Assembly: GCF_005222675.1 (NCBI RefSeq) | Contig: NZ_STGE01000019.1 | Coordinates: 62,001 to 126,000, forward strand | DNA: 64,000 nucleotides | Source: Mycolicibacterium sp. CR10 | GTDB taxonomy: Bacteria; Actinomycetota; Actinomycetes; Mycobacteriales; Mycobacteriaceae | Direction of reading: 5' to 3' | Shown: positions 58,301 to 64,000 of the stretch, piece after piece | How positions within the stretch are numbered: position 1 is the stretch's first letter | Layout of the letters: each line of letters starts with the position of its first letter | The notes under the pieces: model-generated | The model's database searches: none | Seen by the model: the letters and a program-made list of their open reading frames with translations, nothing else | What the model was told of the DNA's origin: nothing | Position numbers and translations under genes: made by a program

Positions 58301-60455
58301 GCTGGCCTCCCGGTTGTTGCCGTGGGCTCGCAGTGGCCATCTCACCGTCCCACGCTCGACCGACTACGTCCTCGCGCCCACCGAACGCGGCGCGATCGAC
58401 AACCTGAGGTTGACCGAGGTGGACGTGCCGGCGCCCGACGAGGGCTATGTGCAGGTCCGGGTGGAGGCCGCGGGGCTCAACTTCCGGGACGTGCTCAACG
58501 TCCTTGGCCTCTACCCGGGTGATCCCGGTCCGATCGGCGGCGACTTCGCCGGAGTCGTCACCCAATTGGGCGGCGGCGCCAGCGGACTCCACGTCGGTCA
58601 ACGCGTCTACGGGTTCATGCAGGGCGCGTTCGCCAGCCGGTTTAACGTGCCGGCTCAGCTGCTGGCTCCCATCCCCGACGGGGTGAGCGCGGTCGAGGCG
58701 GCGACGATCCCGGCAGCGGCACTGACGGTGCGGCTCGCGTTCGACTGGGCGCAGCTCAAGCCCGGCGACCGGGTGCTCATTCACGCCGCCAGCGGGGGTG
58801 TCGGGCTGGCCGCAATCCAAATGGCCCAGCATTGCGGCGCGACGGTCTTCGCCACGGCCAGCACCTTCAAGCGCGCGACGTTGCGGAAGATGGGCGTGGA
58901 GCACGTCTACGACTCCCGCACAACGGATTTCGCCGACCAGATCCTGGCCGACACCGACGGTGCGGGTGTGGACGTCGTGCTCAACAGCCTGACCAGCGAG
59001 GGGTTTCTCGAGGCGACCGTGCGTGCGACCGCCCAGAATGGCCGCTTCCTCGAGATCGCCAAGCGCGATATCTGGACGCCGGAGCAGATGGCGGCCGCAC
59101 GTCCCGACATCGCGTACGAGATCGTGGCGCTGGACACGGTGACCATTCAAGAGCCCGAGCGCATTCGGACCTTGCTGACCGAGGTGTCGGAGGGGTTGGC
59201 CGCAGCCGAATGGGTGCCGCTGCCCGCCGAGATCTATCCGCTCACCGAGGCCAGGGCGGCGTTTCGCCGGATGCAGCAGGCGCGCCACATCGGCAAGATC
59301 GTGTGCCAGATACCGAACCCGCTACAGCCACGGGCCGATCGGACCTATCTGATCACGGGAGGCCTCGGTGCGATCGGGCTGCACACGGCGGCCTATCTGG
59401 CCCAACTCGGGGCCGGCGACCTCGTATTGACCAGCCGGCGCGCGCCCGACGCGGACGCGCAACAGGTGATCGAAGAGATCGCCGACCGCTATAAGACCCG
59501 GATCCACACCTTCGCGGCCGACGTCGGCGACGAGTCCGCGGTGGCGCAGCTGCTGGAACGAATCCGCGGAGAGTGCCCGCCGCTCGCCGGAGTGGTCCAT
59601 CTGGCAGGCGTGCTCGACGATGCGCTGCTGTCGCAGCTGACCCTGGAGCGATTCACACATGTGCTGGCGCCCAAGGCATTCGGTGCCTGCCACTTGGACC
59701 GCCTGACGAAGGACGACGACCTGGACTTCTTCATCGTGTCCTCCTCGGTGTCCAGCTTGTTCGGCTCACCCGGCCAGTCCAACTACGCGACGGCGAACGC
59801 GCTGCTCGACGGCTTGGTCGCACAGAGAAGAGCGCAGGGCTTGCCGGCCACGGGCGTCAACTTCGGTCCGTGGGCCCAGGGCGGCATGGCCTCTTCGGAA
59901 GCCGCGCGCGCCAATATCGCTGCGCAAGGGCTGATGGCGCTGGACCCCTCGGCAGCGCTGAGCGCCCTCGCCGAGGTAGTCGCCAACGGGACCGGCCAGG
60001 CCACCGTCATCAAGGCCAACTGGCAGCGGGCCGCGAAGGTGCTGGGCGGTTCGCGTCCACCGATTCTGGACCTCGTGTTGCCGAGTGCCGTCGGCGAAGT
60101 GACCGGTGACAGCGAGTTACTCAAGCAACTGCAGGAGATCCCGGTGCCGCAGCGTGCGGGTTTCGTGACCGAGTTCCTTCAGCGCGAGGTGCAGAACTTC
60201 CTGCGGCTCGCACAACCGCCCGCCGCCTCCAGTCGATTCCTGGACCTGGGTACGGATTCGCTGATGGCGATCGAACTCCGCAACCGCTTGCACAGCCAGT
60301 TCGGCGGCAAGTTCACGATCAACGCGACCGCGGTCTTCGACTATCCGACCATCGGAGGCCTTGCCGAGTATCTGGTGGGTCAGCTGCCCGATGCCGAAAC
60401 GCCGGACGCACCGCCCGCGGAGGCGCAACCCGCGGTGCCTGAGTCGCAAGACTGA
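49323..60455 (+). CDS. pks: Bimodular type I polyketide synthase of the TPP locus
   Basis: A 3710-residue PKS. Module 1: KS (Cys183, His318, His358), AT (Ser657; HAFH at 755), KR (TGGLGSIG near 1225; Tyr1367), ACP (Ser1538). Module 2: KS (Cys1774, His1909, His1949), AT (Ser2237; HAFH at 2335), DH (His2535 in SDHVIYGTVVVPG; Asp2706), ER (HAASGGVGLA from 3154), KR (TGGLGAIG near 3346; Tyr3488), ACP (Ser3646). No thioesterase. HAFH in both AT domains indicates malonyl-CoA, hence straight chains, as in phleic acids. Module 1 has only about 70 residues between AT and KR regions, too short for a DH. ATG 49323 has GGGAGG 8 nt upstream. Two in-frame 30-nt tandem repeats lie in linkers. It is divergent from papA3. 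Confidence 0.95.
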   Translation: MESGGPSRPAPRFAVIGYAARFPGAPDADEFWDLLRDGCDAISEVPEDRWDVDEFFDPEPGTPGKVVTRRAGFVDDVTGFDAPFFGMSTREARMLDPQHRLLLETAWRAVEHSGTAPSALAGTNTGVFVGLATHDYLGMASDELTYPEIEAYMAIGTSNAAAAGRISYRLGLQGPAVAVDTACSSSLVAIHQACQALQLGECDLALAGGANVLLTPATMITFSNAQMLAPDGRCKTFDAAADGYVRGEGCGVIVVKRLEDAIADGDRIRAVIRGSAINQDGASGGLTVPNGVAQQRVIADALKRAELEPSDVGYLEAHGTGTSLGDPIEAQAAGAAYGAGREPGRPLLMGSAKTNIGHLEAAAGIAGVIKVILSLEHEALPKHLHFENPSPHIPWDRLAVEVVTETIPWERTDRPRIAGVSSFGFAGTNAHVIVEEAPVVAPVPDVAAGAAPVPDVAAGAAPVPDVAAGAAPARFSVVPVSARTPAALLHVADQYRSWLGAHPEATLADLSFTAGAGRAHLEHRAALVVNSRESAVELLGALADDRPAPGLVRGECHDAPKTAWLFTGQGSQYPGMAAELFDTEPVFAETLNRCADVVADVLEKPLLEVIFDVDSDGAEETLRQTSYAQPALFAMEMGLARLWQSWGFEPDVVLGHSVGQYSAACVADVFSLEDGMLLMAERGRLFGSLPAGGRMVAVFTAAERVESLTDQYPAVSVAAYNGANTVLSGPAKDLEKAVAGLTADGVRCDWLDTSHAFHSALLDPILDEFESYAARFTFSPPQRILIDNRTGDALGRSIRLDGAYWRRHARRPVEFAKSVRTLAGLNCTVLLEIGPQPVLTAAALRAWPDPATAPRAIASLRRKTADHRQIIEAMADAYVLGHVPQVAAFRQEHARKLDLPTYPFEHRQYWFRDKERGESQHAPQHHAARTQAVRLLEDGRIEELATLLDGASGDDQTLGVLTKLAAQHNQQRATQSIADDRYEIRWEKSSAPIAGEESGDGSSWILIGDDSAAVGPLADVLTARGHRHRVVGLPASDADEEQLATVLRAAAEDDSTLRIVHVAALDSDPAPSMRSLLRMQHRILSGTRRLFRAAMTAELRRPIWVVTRGAQRVTDADTVSPDQSCLWGFGRAAALEMPHVWGGLADLASEATGNVTGASEATGNVTGEWSRFVSRITTARDSALVEDQFALRDQEVYVPRLTRRAGHPSGVPLQLRSDATYLVTGGLGSIGLEIAGYLAAHGAGHLVLTSRRPPSDAARQRIDALGAQHGCEIRVVSADVADAHDVARLLAGVQADLPALAGIVHAAGEIGTTALSELDDAEIDRVFAGKVWGAWHLSEAIADLHLDFFVSTSSIASVWGGYGQTAYGAANAFLDGLAWRLREQGIPGLSVNFGPWSAGMADAESRARLDKRGVRTLSPADALAGLADAMAAPDTQGPAQGIVARIDWARFLPLYQQAGRRGLLSELEREVPAQLAAAAPAATLTGKTQLVERLTNAPVQQRKRLLTDYLRDAVAEVTRVDAAEIREDAGFFDLGMDSLMAVELRRRIEQGVGHEIPVTLVMDHPRLSDASQYLLDDVLGLSEPDSGRSAAQFASAVTTRTNEPIAIVAVSCRFPGAPDPEAFWEVLSGGVDAIREVPEDRFDIDEFYDPDPETPGKTYTRYGGFLDGIDGFDPEFFGISPREAVWIEPQQRLMLETVWEGLERAGLSPAALRGSRTGVFVGVAANEYAHLLSSESIDKIEPYFITGNALNAISGRVAFALGLEGPAVAVDTACSSSLVAVHQACQALHSGDCDLALAGGVNVLLSPVTTVAASRARMLSPVGRCKTFDASADGYVRSEGCGVLVLKRLSDAQRDGDRVCAVIPGSAVNQDGASSGLTVPNGGAQQRLIRTALARAGLAGGDVDYLEAHGTGTPLGDPIEVQAAGAVYGAARDADRPLLMGSVKTNIGHLESASGAAGLIKVVLSLQHGVLPQSLHFDTPSPHIPWDSLPVRVVGTSTPWLADGRPRRAGVSSFGFTGTNAHVLIEEAPPDPAAEEGPADPEDGIAAGSDVRDTTVDILPLSARSPEALVALAGRYESWLAGNPGVDIADVCFAAGTGRSHFEHRAALVVDSVQGARDSLAELAENRLRPGVVRDEHTERPTTAWLFTGQGSQYPGMARELFDAEPVFAETVTRCADAVKDIVSRPLLEVLFAADRQTGNLLRHTSFAQPALFAVEMGLARLWQSWGIEPDVVLGHSVGQYAAACVADVFSLEDGARLMAERGRMFGSLPDGGRMVAVFTDATHVEAIAGEFPRVSVAAYNGPNTVLSGPGEDLEQITARFGDEGIRCTWLETSHAFHSELLEPVLGEFESYAAQLEFAAPTLPLVCNRTGTVLTGQTPLDAHYWRRHSRQPVQFAESVRTVAALGCSVLMEIGPQPVLTGAAVQVWPEHLGAPRAIVSLRKGVGDRRQLTEALAAVYVSGHRPDFAALHQQPRRPLELPTYPFQRRRFWPKTSNISVDGPAVSGILGSAKDLASGDTVYTSRLSVKSQPWLSDHVIYGTVVVPGATYAAMALAAVGPPARVKDVFFYEPIILPEKSSREVQLTVHPLGDGGESTFQVHSRPYGDRDAEWSLNADGTVCSGSADTDDEPEAEHADPVDAAIERLERMRPQELFETFADMELAWGPTWSGSLKSLWLGEGEAIGDIVVGEELAEQLGSEPMHPVLMDLCTGVAFPAFPALLAAEQGVNDLFLPLRYGQVMLKEKMPRRFYCRARWHTSALDAETQVFDLDFVDRDGRQLGGIREFTVKRAPREALLRGLGGDTTRLLYTLGWHEVPPPAPSDGAEGAHGTWLIAGFDELAAQVPGCIPFRRTVDTEPLGELLAQADARGVPYSGVVWRSAAPTAGETSTDVAARLETEIANLLSAVHTVQRTGVKLPGGLWIVTDKAVATESGEPVDPVQAALWGFGRTTINEEPALGCRMIDCDGSPEAVRALATLLAAPVDEPELALRQGKLLASRLLPWARSGHLTVPRSTDYVLAPTERGAIDNLRLTEVDVPAPDEGYVQVRVEAAGLNFRDVLNVLGLYPGDPGPIGGDFAGVVTQLGGGASGLHVGQRVYGFMQGAFASRFNVPAQLLAPIPDGVSAVEAATIPAAALTVRLAFDWAQLKPGDRVLIHAASGGVGLAAIQMAQHCGATVFATASTFKRATLRKMGVEHVYDSRTTDFADQILADTDGAGVDVVLNSLTSEGFLEATVRATAQNGRFLEIAKRDIWTPEQMAAARPDIAYEIVALDTVTIQEPERIRTLLTEVSEGLAAAEWVPLPAEIYPLTEARAAFRRMQQARHIGKIVCQIPNPLQPRADRTYLITGGLGAIGLHTAAYLAQLGAGDLVLTSRRAPDADAQQVIEEIADRYKTRIHTFAADVGDESAVAQLLERIRGECPPLAGVVHLAGVLDDALLSQLTLERFTHVLAPKAFGACHLDRLTKDDDLDFFIVSSSVSSLFGSPGQSNYATANALLDGLVAQRRAQGLPATGVNFGPWAQGGMASSEAARANIAAQGLMALDPSAALSALAEVVANGTGQATVIKANWQRAAKVLGGSRPPILDLVLPSAVGEVTGDSELLKQLQEIPVPQRAGFVTEFLQREVQNFLRLAQPPAASSRFLDLGTDSLMAIELRNRLHSQFGGKFTINATAVFDYPTIGGLAEYLVGQLPDAETPDAPPAEAQPAVPESQD
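50642..50731 (+). repeat. In-frame 30-nt tandem repeat, KS1-AT1 linker of pks
   Basis: Three identical 30-nt units (50642-50671, 50672-50701, 50702-50731) plus an 8-nt partial fourth encode APVPDVAAGA repeated. They extend the flexible linker between KS1 and AT1 without breaking the frame. Exact identity suggests recent slippage or recombination and possible copy-number variation between strains. Confidence 0.9.
52763..52822 (+). repeat. In-frame 30-nt duplication in module-1 KR region of pks
   Basis: Two identical units (52763-52792, 52793-52822) encode ASEATGNVTG twice. Each begins GGCGAGCGAAGCGACGGG. The core GAGCGAAGCGAC is found again directly at the pks stop codon (60453-60464), so the unit resembles a dispersed repeat that has entered the coding sequence in frame. 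Confidence 0.88.
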
Positions 60456-60561
60456 GCGAAGCGACCCTGTGCGGTGCCGCGTCGCTCAGGTCGAACGCTG
60501 TGGGGACGTCCGGGCAGTCCGAGCCCCGATACACCGGGGTGCCCCGGTACGCTGACCCAGC

Positions 60562-61056
60562 ATGGTCGACAGTTCATCCCGAACACCCCTGAAACCCATA
60601 GTCGCATTGGCGATCTCGGTGCTCGCCGTCGTCGCGGCCTCTGTGATCGGCGGCTTGGCGTCAGCGACTTCGGCCGAGGACTATGCGCGCCTGGAACAGC
60701 CCTCATGGGCGCCGCCGTCATGGGTGTTCGGCCCGGTCTGGACGCTGCTCTACGCGATGATGGCCTTCGCCGCGTGGCTGGTCTGGCGCAGCGGACCCTG
60801 GTCAGAGACCCGCCCGGCGCTGACGGCCTACGCGGTGCAACTGGTGCTCAATGCGGCCTGGACACCCTTGTTCTTCGGCATGGGCTGGCGCGGACTCGCG
60901 TTCGCCGAACTCACCGTGCTGTGGCTGGTGCTCCTCACCACGATCGCGTTGTTCCTGCGCCGCAGTACTGTCGCCGGCTGGTTGCTGCTGCCCTACCTGA
61001 CCTGGACCACGTTTGCGCTGTGCCTGAATTTCGCGGTCTGGCAGCTCAACGCCTGA
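60562..61056 (+). CDS. tspO: TspO/MBR-family membrane protein
   Basis: A 164-residue, five-helix tryptophan-rich protein. Family hallmarks are QPSWAPPSWVFGPVWTLLY in the first loop and helix 2, LNAAWTPLFFGMGW in helix 3-4, and LPYLTWTTFALCLNFAVWQLN in helix 5. TspO proteins bind porphyrins and sterols and are linked to stress responses. ATG 60562 gives the full first helix. It starts 106 bp after the PKS stop and 10 bp before an SDR gene, with which it is probably co-transcribed. Confidence 0.9.
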   Translation: MVDSSSRTPLKPIVALAISVLAVVAASVIGGLASATSAEDYARLEQPSWAPPSWVFGPVWTLLYAMMAFAAWLVWRSGPWSETRPALTAYAVQLVLNAAWTPLFFGMGWRGLAFAELTVLWLVLLTTIALFLRRSTVAGWLLLPYLTWTTFALCLNFAVWQLNA

Positions 61057-61066
61057 GGAGAGACGA

Positions 61067-61858
61067 ATGACTAGATCGGTGTTCATCACCGGTGGTGCGA
61101 CGGGCATCGGCCGGGCGACGGCGTTGCTGTTCGCGAGGCAGGGCTACTTCGTCGGTGCGTATGACATCGACGAAGCCCGCCTGGACATCCTCAACGGCGA
61201 CATCAAGGCCGTGGGCGGTCGCGGTGTCGTCGGCCACCTCGACGTCACCGACGCTGACGAGGTGTCGCAACGGCTGGGCGAGTTCCACGCCGCCGCCGGC
61301 GGTCGACTCGATGTGCTGATCAACAACGCCGGGCTGTTGAACGCCGGGCGTTTCGAGGACATCCCGCTCGACGTGCACCGCCGCGAGATCGAGGTCAACG
61401 TCAAGGGTGTGGTCAACGGGTTGCACCGCGCGTTCCCCTTCCTGAAGTCCACGCCGGGCGCCGTCGTCGTCAATCTCGCGTCGGCGTCGGCAATCTACGG
61501 CCAGGCCGAGCTCGCCAACTACAGCGCCACCAAGTTCTTCGTCCGCGCCATCACCGAGGCGCTCAACCTCGAGTGGGGTCGCCACGGCATCCGGGTCATC
61601 GACATGTGGCCGCTGTACGTCAACACCGCGATGACCCGCGGGGTCAAGACCGGCACCACCGACTCACTGGGCATCCGGCTGACGGCCGAGGACATCGCCG
61701 AGAACATCCTGGCCGCGGTCGATCCGGCGTTGCCGCGGAAGGCACTTCGGCAGGTGCACTTCCCCGTGGGGGTGCAGGCAAAGGCGCTGGCCGCGGGGGC
61801 ACGATTCTCCCCGGCGTGGCTCACCCGGCTGGTCAACAAGCGGCTCGCACACCAGTAG
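61067..61858 (+). CDS. Short-chain dehydrogenase/reductase
   Basis: A 263-residue classical SDR. The cofactor motif is TGGATGIG (residues 8-15), structural NNAG follows near 91, and the catalytic Ser and YSATK (Tyr/Lys) are present after ASASAIYGQAELAN. DIDEARLD after the second strand suggests NAD preference. GGAGAG precedes the ATG. It oxidises or reduces an alcohol/ketone of unknown identity. It follows tspO by 10 bp and is convergent with the next gene (3 bp between stops). Confidence 0.9.
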   Translation: MTRSVFITGGATGIGRATALLFARQGYFVGAYDIDEARLDILNGDIKAVGGRGVVGHLDVTDADEVSQRLGEFHAAAGGRLDVLINNAGLLNAGRFEDIPLDVHRREIEVNVKGVVNGLHRAFPFLKSTPGAVVVNLASASAIYGQAELANYSATKFFVRAITEALNLEWGRHGIRVIDMWPLYVNTAMTRGVKTGTTDSLGIRLTAEDIAENILAAVDPALPRKALRQVHFPVGVQAKALAAGARFSPAWLTRLVNKRLAHQ

Positions 61859-61861
61859 TCA

Positions 61862-62956
61862 TCACGCCCAGCGGGTGACTTCCGCCTCCGGTGGCAGCAC
61901 CGAGCGCAGCGGCACCTGCAGCCCGTCATAGATGCCCGGCTTCTGCTCCGCGAGCCAGTTGAGGGCGCCCAGCAGCCGGTTCGCGGCGGTGGTGTTGCCG
62001 CCGTCGGCCCGGGTTCCGCCCGGCAGGTCGGCTCTGGTCGTGATGGTGAGCTGCGGGTCGCCGTCGACGATGACGCGGTGATCACCCACCCCCTCGTCGG
62101 GCTGGGGCCAGTGCGGCGCGCAGCTTGGATGGATGCGGGTGATGTGCTCGATGACGACGCGTCGCTTGCCGCCGGACCATCCGATGACCTTGAGGAAGAA
62201 GGCGCCCTGGGTGCCCTTCTCGAACGGCCCCATCACGGTGTCGACGGTCTCTTCGAGGGGAAGCCGCTCGACCTCCTCGGTGATCTCGTCGATCTCCAGG
62301 CCGAGTCCGCGGCCGATGAGCCGGATGTTGCCGCCCCACACCATGGTCGGGATGGTGGGCAGCAGCATCATCGGGGTCTCATCCATGGAGCCGCCGAAAC
62401 CACACGACACCTTGACTGCGAACGGCTGGTTGTAGGTGGAGTAGTCGAAGATCTCCTGGCAGGTGATGGTGTTGATGCGGGTGCAGAGGCTCGCCGCCGT
62501 CACCGCCAACGCGTCGTTGCCCCAGCCGGGGTCGACGCCGCTGACGAGCAGCGTCGCGCTGCCTTCCTCGGCGGCCCGGGTGAGCCGGTCGACCCACTCC
62601 GGCGGGGCGGACGCGGGGTCGTACAGCGAGTACAGCGACGGCGTCACGACGTGCTTGCCCGCCCGCAGGCACCGCTCGATGTCGGCGATCGCCTCGTCGG
62701 GTCGGATGTCGCCGGACGCCATGTAGGCGACCGCGTCGCACCGCGCCAGCACAGCATCCACGTCGGTGCTGGCCGCCACCCCGGTGTCGGAGTCCAGACC
62801 GGCGAACGTCGCCGCGTCCCGGCCGGCCTTGTCCTGCGACGAGGTGATGACACCCGTCAGACGCAGACCCGGAAAGGCGGTCACCGACCGGATCGAGGTC
62901 GTTCCCATATTGCCCGTTCCCCACACCGCGACCCCGAGTTTCGACTGCATGGACAC
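61862..62956 (-). CDS. DapB-like NAD(P)-dependent oxidoreductase
   Basis: A 364-residue protein with an N-terminal Rossmann domain (VAVWGTGNMGTTSIRSV) and a DapB-like catalytic fold. It has ARCDAVAYMASGDIRPDEAIADIERCLRAGKHVVTPSLYSLYDP and later GVDPGWGNDALAV. It resembles 2,4-diaminopentanoate dehydrogenase-like or dihydrodipicolinate reductase-like proteins of actinobacteria, which often act outside lysine synthesis. The true substrate is unknown. Start ATG 62956 or 62950. It is divergent from fadE5 across 231 bp. Confidence 0.8.
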   Translation of the reverse strand: MSMQSKLGVAVWGTGNMGTTSIRSVTAFPGLRLTGVITSSQDKAGRDAATFAGLDSDTGVAASTDVDAVLARCDAVAYMASGDIRPDEAIADIERCLRAGKHVVTPSLYSLYDPASAPPEWVDRLTRAAEEGSATLLVSGVDPGWGNDALAVTAASLCTRINTITCQEIFDYSTYNQPFAVKVSCGFGGSMDETPMMLLPTIPTMVWGGNIRLIGRGLGLEIDEITEEVERLPLEETVDTVMGPFEKGTQGAFFLKVIGWSGGKRRVVIEHITRIHPSCAPHWPQPDEGVGDHRVIVDGDPQLTITTRADLPGGTRADGGNTTAANRLLGALNWLAEQKPGIYDGLQVPLRSVLPPEAEVTRWA

Positions 62957-63086
62957 ACCCTAACGGCGCCGAAGTGACCATCATCACAGGCTGGCAAAGT
63001 TCCTGGTCAGACCCTGAAATCAGCCGAATTCGAGTCCCCACCCAACTGCTGGGTTGGTTAGGGCATGGAAATTGCTCACAGTTGCT

Positions 63087-63139
63087 TTGCGTTGAAGTTA
63101 CCGAGCGGTATAGTTGGTCGCAGTTACTGGTGGGTAACT
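63087..63139 (+). promoter_or_regulatory. Putative fadE5 promoter with overlapping palindrome
   Basis: TTGCGT (63087-63092) and TATAGT (63109-63114) are separated by 16 bp and resemble sigma-70-type -35 and -10 boxes. Immediately downstream, AGTTAC (63122-63127) and GTAACT (63134-63139) form a perfect inverted repeat with a 6-bp centre, where transcription would start. This suits a repressor site. GTTAC also occurs as GTTACC at 63097-63102. fadE5 starts 49 bp further on. Confidence 0.45.
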
Positions 63140-63187
63140 TAGACCCAAGTACCCAACCGCAGACGACAATCTCATCGAGGAGACACC

Positions 63188-64000
63188 GTGAGCCACTACA
63201 AGAGCAACGTCCGTGACCAGGTATTCAACCTGTTCGAGGTTCTCGAAGTCGACAGGGCGCTGGGTCAGGGCGAGTACGCCGACCTCGACGCCGACACCGT
63301 GGCCGAGATGCTGGGCGAGATGGCCAAACTGGCCGAGGGCCCGGTGGCGGAGTCGTTCGCCGAAGGCGACCGCAACCCGCCGGTGTTCGACCCCAAGACC
63401 CACTCGGTGAAGCTGCCCGAAGCCTTCAAGAAGTCTGTGCGCGCCGTCATCGAGGGCGGCTGGGACAAGCTGGGCATCTCCGAGGAACTCGGTGGCGCGG
63501 CAATGCCGAGCGCGGTGTCGTGGGCGCTGCAGGAGCACATCCTCGGCGCCAACCCCGCGGTCTACATGTACGCGATGGGCGCCGGATTCGCCGACATCTT
63601 CTACCACCTCGGCACCGAAGAGCAGAAGAAGTGGGCAGTGCTGGCCGCCGAGCGTGGCTGGGGCTCCACGATGGTTCTCACCGAGCCCGATGCCGGCTCC
63701 GACGTGGGTGCGGGCCGCACCAAGGCCGTTCAGCAGGCCGACGGCTCCTGGCACATCGACGGCGTGAAGCGCTTCATCACGTCGGCCGACTCCGATGACC
63801 TGTTCGAGAACATCATGCATCTGGTGCTGGCCCGCCCCGAGGGCGCCGGCCCCGGCACCAAGGGTCTGTCGCTGTTCTTCGTGCCGAAGTTCCTCTTCGA
63901 CACCGAGACCGGCGAGCCGGGTGAGCGCAACGGCGTGTTCGTCACCAACGTCGAACACAAGATGGGCCTCAAGATCTCGACCACGTGCGAGCTGTCGCTG
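63188..64000 (+). CDS. fadE5: Acyl-CoA dehydrogenase FadE5 (3' end outside window)
   Basis: The first 271 residues of an acyl-CoA dehydrogenase; the frame is still open at the window end. The N-terminus [21 protein letters not shown] and the flavin-binding [23 protein letters not shown], then [17 protein letters not shown], match mycobacterial FadE5 (about 611 residues in full). FadE5 dehydrogenates acyl-CoAs of broad chain length during beta-oxidation. GTG 63188 follows GGAGACACC. Its proximity to the TPP locus is shared with M. smegmatis. Confidence 0.93.
   Translation, partial: MSHYKSNVRDQVFNLFEVLEVDRALGQGEYADLDADTVAEMLGEMAKLAEGPVAESFAEGDRNPPVFDPKTHSVKLPEAFKKSVRAVIEGGWDKLGISEELGGAAMPSAVSWALQEHILGANPAVYMYAMGAGFADIFYHLGTEEQKKWAVLAAERGWGSTMVLTEPDAGSDVGAGRTKAVQQADGSWHIDGVKRFITSADSDDLFENIMHLVLARPEGAGPGTKGLSLFFVPKFLFDTETGEPGERNGVFVTNVEHKMGLKISTTCELSL

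Overview
The window is high-GC actinobacterial DNA, almost certainly from a non-tuberculous, probably rapidly growing Mycobacterium (Mycolicibacterium). Two MmpL transporters, a PapA acyltransferase, a fatty-acyl-AMP ligase, a PE-PPE-domain hydrolase, a FadE5-type dehydrogenase and AAC(2')-I all point to this. From memory of gene order, the right two thirds parallels the M. tuberculosis Rv0244c-Rv0265c neighbourhood and the M. smegmatis fadE5/TPP/sdh/nir region, with local insertions and losses. No rRNA, tRNA, CRISPR array or insertion sequence was seen.

Layout. 1-4.0 kb: the end of a TetR regulator and a lone mmpL gene behind a nested palindromic operator. 4.0-6.2 kb: a gene-free stretch with a TTCGACA array, a LysE/ArgO exporter, a secreted Pro-rich protein and a free-standing EF-Tu domain-II protein. 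6.2-14.5 kb: a catabolic block (SCP2, Zn-alcohol dehydrogenase, aldehyde dehydrogenase, P450, acyl-CoA synthetase, acyl-CoA dehydrogenase) with a GAF-LuxR regulator. 14.7-20.7 kb: a FecB-like lipoprotein, a YhhQ-type transporter, 5-oxoprolinase subunits B and C, AAC(2')-I, a HemD-winged-helix fusion and a CbiX/SirB chelatase. 20.7-27.9 kb: a disaccharide-phosphorolysis cluster (beta-phosphoglucomutase, ROK repressor, sugar MFS porter, PfkB kinase, GH65 enzyme). 27.9-32.3 kb: ferredoxin, NirD, NirB and a PEP mutase/ICL-family enzyme. 32.4-37 kb: a conserved small protein, the SdhC/A/B-type succinate dehydrogenase and an unrecognised hexapeptide-repeat, cysteine-ladder protein. 37-41.5 kb: a large acyl-CoA dehydrogenase, a 53-residue protein, a flavin reductase, a 2OG-Fe(II) oxygenase and a GAP/Sap-family membrane protein.

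41.5-60.5 kb is a complete trehalose polyphleate (TPP) type locus: PE, fadD23-type FAAL, mmpL10 and papA3 on the minus strand, divergent from an 11-kb bimodular polyketide synthase gene. FadD23 would load starter fatty acids onto the PKS, the PKS would build straight malonate-derived polyunsaturated chains, PapA3 would acylate trehalose, MmpL10 would export the intermediate and the PE-PPE enzyme would finish it outside. 60.5-64 kb: TspO, a short-chain dehydrogenase, a DapB-like oxidoreductase and the start of fadE5.

The most striking unexplained items are the protein at 36443-36928, in which a hexapeptide repeat runs into 14 cysteines spaced exactly three residues apart; a four-copy stem-loop family found only at gene 3' ends, which supplies the stop codon of two unrelated genes; mutually exclusive hairpins upstream of the 37136 gene; and in-frame 30-nt tandem repeats inside the PKS gene.
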